Source: Magnetococcales bacterium (GTDB lineage Bacteria; Pseudomonadota; Magnetococcia; Magnetococcales; UBA8363). From it: a stretch of DNA of 41,553 nucleotides. The notes beneath the pieces were generated by a model. The model did no database searches and was not told the DNA's origin. It saw only the letters and a list, made by a program, of their open reading frames with translations. Positions 1-10,903 of the stretch are shown in pieces. The first letter of the stretch is position 1, and each line of letters starts with the position of its first letter. Position numbers and translations under genes: made by a program. The DNA lies in the NCBI GenBank assembly GCA_015228925.1, contig JADGCQ010000001.1, positions 9,116 through 50,668 on the forward strand. The letters run 5' to 3'.

Positions 1-490
1 AACGGTAGCATCGATGGCAGTTGCAGCACCCCCTTCCGTATAGGACAGGGTAGACCCGGCAGTGGCGATGGGGACATCCACAGTGGCAGTCAGGTTGATG
101 GTAGAAGTCACGCCGGCACTGGTTTGCGCACCAACACCGGCAACATTGGCGTCGCTGACCGCCCAGGTCACGGTGCGGCTGGCGGCTGTGGCCGTGGGAT
201 CATCGCTGGTACTGGCAAAAGTCACGGAGCGTAAAGCCGTCTGGTAGTTAGCCAGGGAGGCGGTACCAGAGAGAGTTAAAACACCCGTAGCACTGTTGTA
301 GGAACCAGAAATACCATTCTGAGTCGTCACTGCCAATACGTCGCCACTCGTCAGGCCACTAGAGATTGTGACGGTCGCTCCAGACAATTGCGTATCGTCC
401 ACATCGCTCACAGTAATGGTGGCATCGATGGCCGTCGCAGTGCCCCCTTCCGTATAAGACAGGGTAGACCCAGCAGTGGCGATGGGGGTG
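1..490 (-). repeat. Start marks of 414-bp (138-residue) cadherin/Ig-like tandem repeats
   Basis: The coding-strand segment for GSTLSYTEGG and AIDAT occurs near 11-60 and again near 425-475, offset by exactly 414 bp (138 codons). Near-identity at the DNA level suggests recent duplication. One full unit and part of the next are visible; the array probably continues past the left edge. Confidence 0.75.
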
Positions 491-2346
491 TCGTTGACGG
501 GGGTAATGGTTAACGTTGAGGTGGCGGTTCCTGTGGTATTGGCATTATTTTTCGCGGTGACGGTCAAAGTACGCGAAGCACTGGGAGTGTCTGATATATT
601 GGAATATTTGACCTTTTGGGCAATCGTAGAAAGGGAGGTGTCATTGACGATGCCAGCCGGGTTGGCCTGGGTGACGGTTACGTCATCAATGTACAGCTGC
701 GCCCCCGCAGCCCGACCGCCAGAAAAGTCATAGGTTCCCGATACGAAAACAAAGCGGTACTGGCCCGCCTGGGCGACAGTGGTTGTTACAGTGGCCCAGG
801 TTGTCGATGCGCCACCGCTGCTCCCAGTTTGGTTCAGCAATGTTTGAATGGTCGAATTGTTGACATCGACGATATAGCAATAGACATCGTAAGCATCGGA
901 GCCACCCTGAGCCTGCCATTGAAAAGAAACCGTGTCGTTGGCTTGCAATGCCACGGAATTGTTGCTGTAGATGTAGGGACCGCGCACAATGTCATAGCCC
1001 GCCTGGGTAGTCATCCCGGTACTTTTCAATATGACGGAATAGCCTGTGCCATCATCCTGCACAGCACTCAGGGTCGTCGTCAAGGTACCCAGAGTTGTTG
1101 GCGTACTTTGATCAGTGTAAACATTTCCCGGTTTGTTGGTCGGCCAGACCGTGTCGGTGGGGGTATTGAGACCGGCGATGGTATTGGTGCCAAATTTGAC
1201 CTGCTGGTTCACAGCGGTCCAGCCATCAAACGAAGTGCTACCCGCTGACCCCGTATTGAAACTGCCATTATCAAACGATGATCCCGCAACAAAATTGATC
1301 CGAAGATTATTCCCATTCTGGCCATTCAAGGTCGAATCGATACTGCCAACGACACTGGCCGTAGTACCATTACCCAGATAAACCGAGTTACCGACAATAG
1401 ATATCTGACCATTGGTTGTAGAGGCACTGCCATCGCTAGTCAGGCTCAATGTTTCGGTAGCGGTGATGGTATCCAGACTAAAATCCAGATAACCACCCTG
1501 ATAATTGGTGCCACCCGAAACAGTGACGCTGCCACCCAATGCCGTGGCGGAGTTTTGTTCGATGTAGGTTACGCCGGAAAGACCGGCGATACTGGGCGTT
1601 CCCAACAGACCGTGAAAGTCGGTGATACGAAGGGGATCGGTATCGGTAAAACCGATGGTTGTTTCCAGATCCCAATCACCACCCAAAGTCTGTGAACCGG
1701 TAGGATCATCGGAAGCCGCCACGTCCGCGCGTGTCAGGCGGGCCACTTCCTTGACCAATTCCACACTATCGCCATCCTGGGCAACTAGGCAGCCATAGAG
1801 CAACAGGTCACCGCTGTCTGTCAGACTGCGACCGATTTTGGCTAATTCTGTCGCAATCGAAGGTTCGGACAACTTTGCCGTATCCAACCGATCATTACCC
1901 AAACGCAACATCCCGACTTCGCCGTGGCTTAAGACGTGGATGGCATCATAACCGGAATGTGTCTCTGCCCATTTGGCCATCTGCGCCAGACCACTTCGGT
2001 GACCATCAAGCAACACGACCTCCACACCATCGCAGACACCGGCAACTAACGTTTGGTAATCAGCTACGCCAGTATCAACGAAGGCCACCTCTTTTCGACC
2101 ATTATTTCTCTCCCAATGACCCTCGCGCACCACGGCTGGAGGTGGTGTATCGGCAACGGCGGGGTGAGAATCGACGGCGGGATGATCGGTAACCAAGTGG
2201 TCCAGAATAGCATCCACAACCACCTCCGCCCCCGCGCCATCAAACATGATACGGGGTTCCAGGACCATGGCAAAAACTCCAAACCGAGTGCCATAAGTTC
2301 CAGACGTCATTGGCATTTTATTCTGTTTTCTATCGGACAGTCCCAT
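1..2346 (-). CDS. Giant DUF4347 surface/secreted repeat protein, N-terminal part (runs off left edge)
   Basis: The minus strand stays open from an ATG at 2346 to the window edge, so about 780 N-terminal residues are visible and the C-terminus is missing. The start is fixed by an in-frame TAA two codons upstream, with a purine-rich AGAAAGAG ribosome-binding stretch before it. Residues 29-38 read LEPRIMFDGA, the N-terminal motif typical of very large bacterial adhesin-like proteins. Residues about 75-235 match the DUF4347 pattern (AFVDTGVADYQ, VVLLDGHRSG, IHVLSHGEVG, LLLYGCLVAQDG). A Ser/Thr/Gly-rich beta-repeat region follows, with a jelly-roll-like segment and then cadherin/Ig-like repeats of 138 residues carrying STLSYTEGG. 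Family knowledge suggests type I secretion and cell-surface or extracellular location; no transporter gene is in view. Function is inferred from architecture only. Confidence 0.85.
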   Translation of the reverse strand, partial: MGLSDRKQNKMPMTSGTYGTRFGVFAMVLEPRIMFDGAGAEVVVDAILDHLVTDHPAVDSHPAVADTPPPAVVREGHWERNNGRKEVAFVDTGVADYQTLVAGVCDGVEVVLLDGHRSGLAQMAKWAETHSGYDAIHVLSHGEVGMLRLGNDRLDTAKLSEPSIATELAKIGRSLTDSGDLLLYGCLVAQDGDSVELVKEVARLTRADVAASDDPTGSQTLGGDWDLETTIGFTDTDPLRITDFHGLLGTPSIAGLSGVTYIEQNSATALGGSVTVSGGTNYQGGYLDFSLDTITATETLSLTSDGSASTTNGQISIVGNSVYLGNGTTASVVGSIDSTLNGQNGNNLRINFVAGSSFDNGSFNTGSAGSTSFDGWTAVNQQVKFGTNTIAGLNTPTDTVWPTNKPGNVYTDQSTPTTLGTLTTTLSAVQDDGTGYSVILKSTGMTTQAGYDIVRGPYIYSNNSVALQANDTVSFQWQAQGGSDAYDVYCYIVDVNNSTIQTLLNQTGSSGGASTTWATVTTTVAQAGQYRFVFVSGTYDFSGGRAAGAQLYIDDVTVTQANPAGIVNDTSLSTIAQKVKYSNISDTPSASRTLTVTAKNNANTTGTATSTLTITPVNDTPIATAGSTLSYTEGGTATAIDATITVSDVDDTQLSGATVTISSGLTSGDVLAVTTQNGISGSYNSATGVLTLSGTASLANYQTALRSVTFASTSDDPTATAASRTVTWAVSDANVAGVGAQTSAGVTSTINLTATVDVPIATAGSTLSYTEGGAATAIDATV

Positions 2347-2647
2347 GAGTTACTCTTTCTTAAGCACTAAGGTTAAAAAACACTCAAAAACAACGCTCAG
2401 ACAAAAGGCACTCCTGTTCCAATATTTTACAGATTAATTCGCCATATCCACCAGAGTTATATAGTTATTTCCAGTAGATAATAAACGAGTAGTCATCTCA
2501 CGTTTTGTTCTCTCACACAAGTAAATTGATTCCGTGACCACAAAGAATGGTTGCTGTTGAAGAAAATGCCCCCGGAAGGGCGTCATGGAGGAAGTCAAGA
2601 TAAGCCAAGACCACCGGTACCAACATCAAGCCATAGATTTTTCTATT
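2347..2647. other. Intergenic region between the DUF4347 gene and lpd
   Basis: No convincing gene is seen in these 301 bases, which are visibly more AT-rich than the flanking genes. The region should hold the promoter of the DUF4347 gene and the end of the aceE-aceF-lpd transcript. A weak hairpin near 2559-2582 is listed separately. No clear -35/-10 pair stood out. Confidence 0.5.
2559..2582 (-). terminator. Weak candidate terminator after lpd
   Basis: On the minus strand, GCCC and GGGC can pair around a short loop (2568-2581), followed by ATTTTCTT. It lies about 65 bases beyond the lpd stop, in the right direction. The stem is only 4-5 bp, so the call is weak. Confidence 0.3.
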
Positions 2648-4060
2648 CTACCGTTTGGGGACGTAATAATGGGTACAGTGGCCGAGAAACACGTCGGCGG
2701 CTTCCATGAGTGTTTCCGATAATGTCGGGTGAGGGTGAATGGTCGCGGCCAGGTCATAAGCGGTCGCCCCCATCTCCAACGCCAATACCCCCTCGGCAAT
2801 CAATTCTCCCGCACCACTCCCGACGATCCCGACACCCAATATCCTTTCGGTCTCCGGGTCGATGATCAACTTGGTGGATCCCTCGGCATGGCTCAATGTT
2901 TGCGCACGACCCGACGCCGCCCACGGAAAGCGGACCGCCTTTACCGCGATTCCCTGCTTCTGAGCTTCCGTCTCCGTCAACCCCACCCACGCCAGTTCAG
3001 GATCGGTAAAAGCGACCCCAGGGATCCCCCTCGGATCAAATTCCCCCTTCTTGCCCGACAACACCTCGACCGCCACCCGCGCCTCATGGGAAGCCTTGTG
3101 CGCCAACATCGGACCGCCGACCAAATCTCCAATCGCCCATATCCGCGAATCCCCGGTACGCATACTCCGATCCACCTTCACAAAACCACGATCCAGTTCC
3201 ACCTGGGTGTTTTCCAACCCCAACCCCTCCGAATTGGGGATCCGCCCCACACTCACCAAGACTCGGTCAAATACCTCCGTCAGACTAGCCCCCACCTTGT
3301 CGGCAAAGGTCACCCGAACCCCGGCATCCTCCATGACCACCTGGGTCATCCGGGTCTCCACCATCACCTTCTCCGCCCAACCATCGATCCGTTTGGCCAG
3401 CACCCGCACCAAATCCCGATCCGCCCCCGGTAGTAACCCCGGCGTCATCTCCATGATGGTCACCCGGCTGCCCAAGGCGGCATAGACCGAACCCAACTCC
3501 AACCCGATGACACCACCACCGATCACCAACAATCGCTCAGGAATCTCTTCCAAGGCCAAGGCGCGGGTGGAATCCATGACCCGTGGCATATCCCATCCCA
3601 ATTCCGCCAGGGGACGTGGTTTGGACCCCGTGGCCAAAATGCAATGATCATAAGTCATCTCAACCCGCTCACCATCCACCTTCTGAATGGCGATGCGATC
3701 AGAAGCGAGGAATTGCCCCTCCCCCTGAATAAACGTCACCCCGCGTTTTTGACATTGCGCCCCCAGACCCGATGTCAATGAACCCACAACCTTATCCTTC
3801 CAGGCGCGAATCGCCGCGAGGTCAATCTCAGGCTCCGCAAACCGAATGCCGATAGCCGCAGCCCCTTTGGCTTCAGTGATCACCTTGGCTGCATGTAACA
3901 ATGCCTTGCTGGGGATACAACCCCAATGCAAACACACCCCGCCCGGATGGGCTTGTTTATCCACAAGGGTGGTGCGGAAGCCATAATCCGCCGCCAAAAA
4001 AGCAGCCGCATAGCCCCCGGGACCTCCACCGATAACCACAACATGTTTGGCTTCGTTCAT
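2648..4060 (-). CDS. lpd: Dihydrolipoyl dehydrogenase (E3)
   Basis: This is the FAD-dependent E3 subunit, which reoxidises dihydrolipoamide on E2 and passes electrons to NAD+. The 470-residue product has an N-terminal FAD dinucleotide-binding motif (VVVIGGGPGGYAAA), the redox-active pair in GGVCLHWGCIPSK, a second nucleotide-binding motif (LLVIGGGVIGLELG), an FAD motif near IWAIGDLVGGPMLAHKA, and the C-terminal catalytic HPHPTLSE. The start is the ATG at 4060 (MNEAKHVVV). It has AGAGAGG nine bases upstream and lies just outside aceF; a longer frame would run back into aceF. It is the last gene of the aceE-aceF-lpd operon, 25 nt after aceF, so it most likely serves pyruvate dehydrogenase, though E3 can be shared with other 2-oxoacid complexes. 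Confidence 0.95.
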   Translation of the reverse strand: MNEAKHVVVIGGGPGGYAAAFLAADYGFRTTLVDKQAHPGGVCLHWGCIPSKALLHAAKVITEAKGAAAIGIRFAEPEIDLAAIRAWKDKVVGSLTSGLGAQCQKRGVTFIQGEGQFLASDRIAIQKVDGERVEMTYDHCILATGSKPRPLAELGWDMPRVMDSTRALALEEIPERLLVIGGGVIGLELGSVYAALGSRVTIMEMTPGLLPGADRDLVRVLAKRIDGWAEKVMVETRMTQVVMEDAGVRVTFADKVGASLTEVFDRVLVSVGRIPNSEGLGLENTQVELDRGFVKVDRSMRTGDSRIWAIGDLVGGPMLAHKASHEARVAVEVLSGKKGEFDPRGIPGVAFTDPELAWVGLTETEAQKQGIAVKAVRFPWAASGRAQTLSHAEGSTKLIIDPETERILGVGIVGSGAGELIAEGVLALEMGATAYDLAATIHPHPTLSETLMEAADVFLGHCTHYYVPKR

Positions 4061-4085
4061 GATAAATTGCCTCTCTATTGAAACT

Positions 4086-5405
4086 CTATCCTTCCAACGA
4101 CAAAAGCATAGGTTCTTCCAAAGCTTCGCAAAGCCATCGGAGAAACCGGGCACCATCTGCCCCATCGACAACCCGATGGTCAAACGAAAGGGATAGCGGC
4201 AGCATTAACCGGGGTTGAAACGTCCCTTCCACATGAACCGCCTCCACCACACTCCGCGACATCCCCAAAATCGCCACCTCTGGATAATTGACGATGGGCG
4301 AAAACCCTATTCCGCCAATCCCCCCAAGGTTGGAAATGGTAAAACATCCACCACGCATCTCCTCCAACGGCGTTTTTCCCCCCCGTGCCGTCTCCGATAA
4401 CGCGGTCAACGCCGCCGACAACTGAGTCATGTTTTTTTGGTCCACATCCCGAATCACCGGGACAATCAGCCCACGCGGGGTATCGACCGCCACCCCAACA
4501 TGCACATAGTGTTTCAAGATGATTTCATCATGCGCCATGTCCACCGACACGTTAAACTGGGGAAACACCTTGAGTGCCGTGGCAACGATTTTCAACATGA
4601 TCGCCGTCATGGAAAGCTTGCCACCCCCCCCCTTCAACACCCTGGGGGCAAAACGGTGACGCACCGCTTCCAATCGGGTTACATCCGCCTTGTCATAACA
4701 GGTCACCTGAGGCACCGTATTCCAGGTCGCCGCCATGTGGACCGCCGTGGCACGACGTACATTTTTCATCTTTTCCCGTTTGATCTGACCCCATTGGCCA
4801 AAATCGGGCAATTGGGTGTGCATGGGAACCCGTGCGTCCCCAACCCCAGACCCCGTTGGCACCACACCCGAACGGTTGCGCTCCTTAACAAAAGCCCGGA
4901 CATCTCCAATGCTGATACGTCCCCCAACCCCCGACCCCACAACCTCACGAATATCCACCCCCAATTCCCGCGCCTCCCGCCGCACCGACGGTGCCGCAGG
5001 GACCGGAACGGTGGAACGGACCGGTAATGGCGGGGGGGGGGCAACGGGTTTCTCAGGAGGTGGCGCAGCAACGGCCTCGCGGGGAGGGGTTGCCACAGAA
5101 ACGGCAACCTGGGCCTGGGGAGGTGGCACAGCGACGGGTTCCGACGGTACCGAAACGGTTCCCCCAACCCCTGCGGCCACAACAAACAACGTCTGGCCCA
5201 CAGTGATATGATCCCCCGGCTTGACCTGTACTGTTTCAATGGTCATGTCGCCATCCGCCGGAACTTCGACCACCGCTTTTTCGGTCTCCACCTCCAACAA
5301 AACCGCCCCCTGTTTGACGAACATTCCCGGGGTCACCAAAACATGGACACAATCGCCCCCCGCAATGTTTTCCCCCAGATTGGGCAATTTAAATTCTGTA
5401 CTCAT
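4086..5405 (-). CDS. aceF: Pyruvate dehydrogenase complex E2, dihydrolipoamide acetyltransferase
   Basis: This E2 core subunit transfers the acetyl group from lipoamide to CoA. The 439-residue product has one N-terminal lipoyl domain (about 3-78) with lipoyl lysine K43 in VETEKAVVEVP. An Ala/Pro-rich linker leads to a peripheral-subunit-binding domain (PSVRREARELGVDIREVVGSG...), and then a catalytic domain ending in the DHRVVDG active-site motif. A single lipoyl domain is fewer than in E. coli AceF. The ATG at 5405 is preceded by AGGAGA at good distance; a TTG at 5408 directly abuts it and is less likely. The gene lies between aceE (41 nt gap) and lpd. Two long mononucleotide tracts occur in the coding sequence: a C10/G10 tract in the linker (5032-5041) and a nine-base tract at 4624-4632. 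Confidence 0.95.
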   Translation of the reverse strand: MSTEFKLPNLGENIAGGDCVHVLVTPGMFVKQGAVLLEVETEKAVVEVPADGDMTIETVQVKPGDHITVGQTLFVVAAGVGGTVSVPSEPVAVPPPQAQVAVSVATPPREAVAAPPPEKPVAPPPPLPVRSTVPVPAAPSVRREARELGVDIREVVGSGVGGRISIGDVRAFVKERNRSGVVPTGSGVGDARVPMHTQLPDFGQWGQIKREKMKNVRRATAVHMAATWNTVPQVTCYDKADVTRLEAVRHRFAPRVLKGGGGKLSMTAIMLKIVATALKVFPQFNVSVDMAHDEIILKHYVHVGVAVDTPRGLIVPVIRDVDQKNMTQLSAALTALSETARGGKTPLEEMRGGCFTISNLGGIGGIGFSPIVNYPEVAILGMSRSVVEAVHVEGTFQPRLMLPLSLSFDHRVVDGADGARFLRWLCEALEEPMLLSLEG

Positions 5406-5446
5406 CAACGCTTCTCCTCGCCTTGCCAGTGGATGGTCACCAGGGT

Positions 5447-8122
<2,676 letters not shown>

Positions 8123-8304
8123 CCAAACACCCCTTTTGCCTGTCGGAAAACCATAAAGATGCCTTCTTATAGACCCCAGCACGGGGAGTCTACCACGCTT
8201 TCCATCCATTCTACCACACGTAAGAACTGTGATAACCTTTGAGAACATGCTAGCCTCATCTTGAAAGACCAGAGGCCACACTCAAACAATTGAGAGGAAA
8301 TGCC

Positions 8305-8880
8305 ATGAAGAAGAAAATTGCATCCCTGTTCGCCATCATGCTTTTGTCCGCAGGATCGGTCCAGGCCGGAGAGGAGGCCAATGCGTTGGTTACCGAAAGC
8401 CAGAAACTGACCAAAACCTTCATGGAGCAACTGAAGGGGCACTTGGTGGAGGCGATGAAATCTGGAGGGCCGATCCAGGCGATCGAAGCCTGCCATCTGA
8501 TGGCACCGCAGGTCACTGCGGACTTGACGAAGCAAAGTGGATGGACCATCGGGCGCACCAGTTTGAAACCGCGAAATCAGGCCAACACCCCCGATGACTG
8601 GGAACGTGTCGTTCTGGAGGATTTTGAAAAGCGCATACAGACGGGTGAGGGGCCAGAAAAACTGGAACACCACGCCATCGTCACGGAAAATGGCAAACAG
8701 GTCTTTCGCTACATGAAAGCCATCATGACCGCCGAAAAACCTTGCCTGACCTGTCACGGGGGCGATCTTGACGCCGGTGTCGCCAAAAAAATTGCGGAAC
8801 TCTATCCCAACGACCAAGCCAAAGGTTACAAGGCTGGCACTGTCCGTGGTGCTTTCACGTTCAGGAAAATGATGGACTGA
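8305..8880 (+). CDS. Periplasmic c-type heme protein, Tll0287-like (DUF3365)
   Basis: The 191-residue product begins with a signal peptide (MKKKIASLFAIMLLSAGSVQA, cleavage after VQA), so it should be exported. One c-type heme site, CLTCH, lies at residues 147-151. The flanking features fit the Tll0287-like/DUF3365 family: an EACHLMAP helix, TSLKPRNQANTPDDWE and a C-terminal KGYKAGTVRGAFT. These domains are known as stand-alone periplasmic sensors or as sensory modules fused to signalling proteins. This copy is stand-alone, so a redox or gas-sensing role is only inference. The ATG at 8305 has AGAGGAAA four to five bases upstream; an in-frame TTG at 8290 is less likely. It is divergent from aceE. 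Confidence 0.85.
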   Translation: MKKKIASLFAIMLLSAGSVQAGEEANALVTESQKLTKTFMEQLKGHLVEAMKSGGPIQAIEACHLMAPQVTADLTKQSGWTIGRTSLKPRNQANTPDDWERVVLEDFEKRIQTGEGPEKLEHHAIVTENGKQVFRYMKAIMTAEKPCLTCHGGDLDAGVAKKIAELYPNDQAKGYKAGTVRGAFTFRKMMD

Positions 8881-8930
8881 TCCATTTCCGTTCGTTACCA
8901 AAGGTCACGAGGCAGGTCGGGGAATGCGTG

Positions 8931-10211
8931 ATGGCCAGAATTGAAGGTCTCAGGGTCAAGAATTATCGTGCCTTGCATGACATAACCCTGGGTAGGCTAT
9001 GGAATTTGCAGCAGGAAGCCCCTCTGACGGCCATGACGGTTGTTATTGGAAAAAATGGGGTCGGAAAAAGCACCCTGTTTGATGCCTTTGGCTTCTTGGC
9101 GGATTGTTTAAAACTTGGGATTGAAGAGGCGTGTGATGCGAATGGACGCGGTGGTTTTGATAAAATCCGCTCCCTGGGCCAGGGAGGTCCTATCGAATTT
9201 GAAGTTTATTACAAAGAAGACGGCAATGCGCGTCCGATCACTTATGAACTTGCCATCGATCAAGATAAGGAGGGGCGTCCCCACATCCTCACAGAACGGC
9301 TGCGACAGAGGCGAAAAGGGCAAAAACATGGAAGGCCTTTTTCGTTTCTCTATTTGACCCAGGGAAAAGGGCTGGTATGGACCGGTGAAGAAAGCTGGGC
9401 GAATGATGATCTTGAAGAAATTTTGTCCCAAGAAGATGGTATTGGTGTCTACCTTAGACAGGAGTATCTAAACACCGTACCGATAGAGTTGACCGATACA
9501 CGCCATTTGGGGATTGTCACCCTTGGAAAACTCAAGGAATATCCGCGCATTTCAAGGTTTATACAATTTCTTTCTGGATGGTATCTGAGCTATTTCTCCC
9601 CGGATGCTGCCCGGACGGTTCCGTTGGCAGGGCCGCAAAAACGTCTTAATCGGCATGGTGACAATCTGGGTAACGTCGTGCAGTTCATGTATCGGGATCA
9701 CAAGAGTAGGTTTAAAAAAATCCTGGAAAATATAGCCTCAAAAATTCCTGGCATAGAAAAGATAACCCCTTACAAGGAAGAAGTTTCGGGAAATCTTTAT
9801 CTGCTTTTTGAAGACAAAGGATTTTCAAAACCACTGACCCATCTGCAAATGTCCGATGGTACACTGAAGGTGTTTGCCTATCTGTTGCTTTTGGAAGATC
9901 CTGATCCACCACCTTTTTTGTGCATAGAAGAACCGGAAAACGGCCTGTACCACAAACTTTTGGAAGTATTGGCCCAAGAGTTTCGGGAGCATGCCACGGT
10001 CCGCAAAGGGGGATCACAGCTTTTTATCACCACGCATCAACCCTACTTCGTGGATGCATTAAATCCCGATGAAGTGTGGGTATTGGAAAAGGGCGATGAC
10101 GGCTTTTCAAAGATTACACGCGCGGATCGATTCGACTACGTGCAAAGCATGGTTGCGGAGGGTCAGCCTTTGGGTGCTTTGTGGTACAGCGATTATCTGG
10201 ATACGAGGTAA
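8931..10211 (+). CDS. RecF/OLD-like AAA (ABC-type) ATPase of a putative defence module
   Basis: The 426-residue cytosolic ATPase has Walker A GKNGVGKST at residues 40-48, an ABC-signature-like LQMSDGT near 306, Walker B CIEEPENGL near 331-339 and a switch histidine in LFITTHQPYF near 364. The N-terminal IEGLRVKNYRALHDITL is the opening strand typical of RecF/SMC/OLD-type ATPases (AAA_21/AAA_15). It lacks the C-terminal TOPRIM nuclease domain of OLD proteins. The next gene begins two bases after its stop and carries TOPRIM-like motifs, so the pair looks like an OLD nuclease split into two chains. ATG 8931 follows GGGGAA; a GTG at 8928 is an equal alternative. It is the first gene of a three-gene operon. 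Confidence 0.85.
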   Translation: MARIEGLRVKNYRALHDITLGRLWNLQQEAPLTAMTVVIGKNGVGKSTLFDAFGFLADCLKLGIEEACDANGRGGFDKIRSLGQGGPIEFEVYYKEDGNARPITYELAIDQDKEGRPHILTERLRQRRKGQKHGRPFSFLYLTQGKGLVWTGEESWANDDLEEILSQEDGIGVYLRQEYLNTVPIELTDTRHLGIVTLGKLKEYPRISRFIQFLSGWYLSYFSPDAARTVPLAGPQKRLNRHGDNLGNVVQFMYRDHKSRFKKILENIASKIPGIEKITPYKEEVSGNLYLLFEDKGFSKPLTHLQMSDGTLKVFAYLLLLEDPDPPPFLCIEEPENGLYHKLLEVLAQEFREHATVRKGGSQLFITTHQPYFVDALNPDEVWVLEKGDDGFSKITRADRFDYVQSMVAEGQPLGALWYSDYLDTR

Positions 10212-10213
10212 TC

Positions 10214-10903
10214 ATGCGTTTTGAAATCCTCGTCGAAGGTCAGGCAGATCAAACAATGCTGTCGATTCTCATGGAAAGAATTCTTGGACCCTTTGAGCAG
10301 CCGCATCGCTGGTATTTTCACAAACATCGGGGTATCGGCAAAATACAGGAGGATCCCACCCAACCACCCAACAAACACGATCCAACGCTCCTCCACAATC
10401 TTCCATCCAAGCTGAGGGCATATGGCAAAGATATGGGAGAAAACGAGGCTGTCGTCGTCCTTGTCGATTTGGATGATCGCCCGGATTGCAGGGTTTTCAA
10501 GTCGGAATTGACCAAGCTCTTGAATACCTGTCCAAAACCACCCCAAACCTTGTTGCGCATTGCCACCGAAGAGACGGAGGCTTGGTTTTTCGGTGATAAA
10601 AAAGCCTTGCTTGCTGCCTATCCCGAGGCCAACACCCAAGTTATTGATCACTATGTTCAAGACAGCCAATGTGGCACATGGGAGAAATTAGCAGACGCTA
10701 TTTATCCAGGAGGAAGTGCATCGTTGATTGCCCTTGGCAAAAGATCACCACGGGTTATGGAGCAAAAACGTGTATGGGCCAAAAAAATTGCACCTGAAAT
10801 GAACGTTGAACGAAATCAATCCCCAAGTTTTCGGCAATTCAGAGACGGTCTGAGGCGTTTCATCGGCGGGAAGAAAAAAGGGGGGGTGCATGACCGATCA
10901 TGA
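10214..10903 (+). CDS. DUF4276 family protein with TOPRIM-like acidic motifs
   Basis: The 229-residue product starts with MRFEILVEGQAD, where E8-G9 matches the first TOPRIM motif (strand then VEG). VVVLVDLDDRPD at about 81-91 supplies the DxD motif (D85, D87). IATEETEAWFFGDKKAL is the conserved centre of DUF4276 proteins. TOPRIM folds use these acidic residues to bind Mg2+ for nicking or cleavage, so a nuclease role with the upstream ATPase is a reasoned inference. The ATG at 10214 follows the ATPase stop by 2 nt and has GAGG six bases upstream. The C-terminal tail is rich in Arg and Lys. The end overlaps the next gene by 14 nt, which points to translational coupling. Confidence 0.8.
   Translation: MRFEILVEGQADQTMLSILMERILGPFEQPHRWYFHKHRGIGKIQEDPTQPPNKHDPTLLHNLPSKLRAYGKDMGENEAVVVLVDLDDRPDCRVFKSELTKLLNTCPKPPQTLLRIATEETEAWFFGDKKALLAAYPEANTQVIDHYVQDSQCGTWEKLADAIYPGGSASLIALGKRSPRVMEQKRVWAKKIAPEMNVERNQSPSFRQFRDGLRRFIGGKKKGGVHDRS

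Noticed and set aside
616-1248. Plus-strand 210-codon open frame
   Set aside because: It lies antisense to the DUF4347 gene, has no ribosome-binding site or family pattern, and the minus-strand protein is clearly coherent.
8167-8901. Minus-strand 244-codon open frame
   Set aside because: It is antisense to the DUF3365 gene, which has a signal peptide, a heme motif and a good ribosome-binding site.
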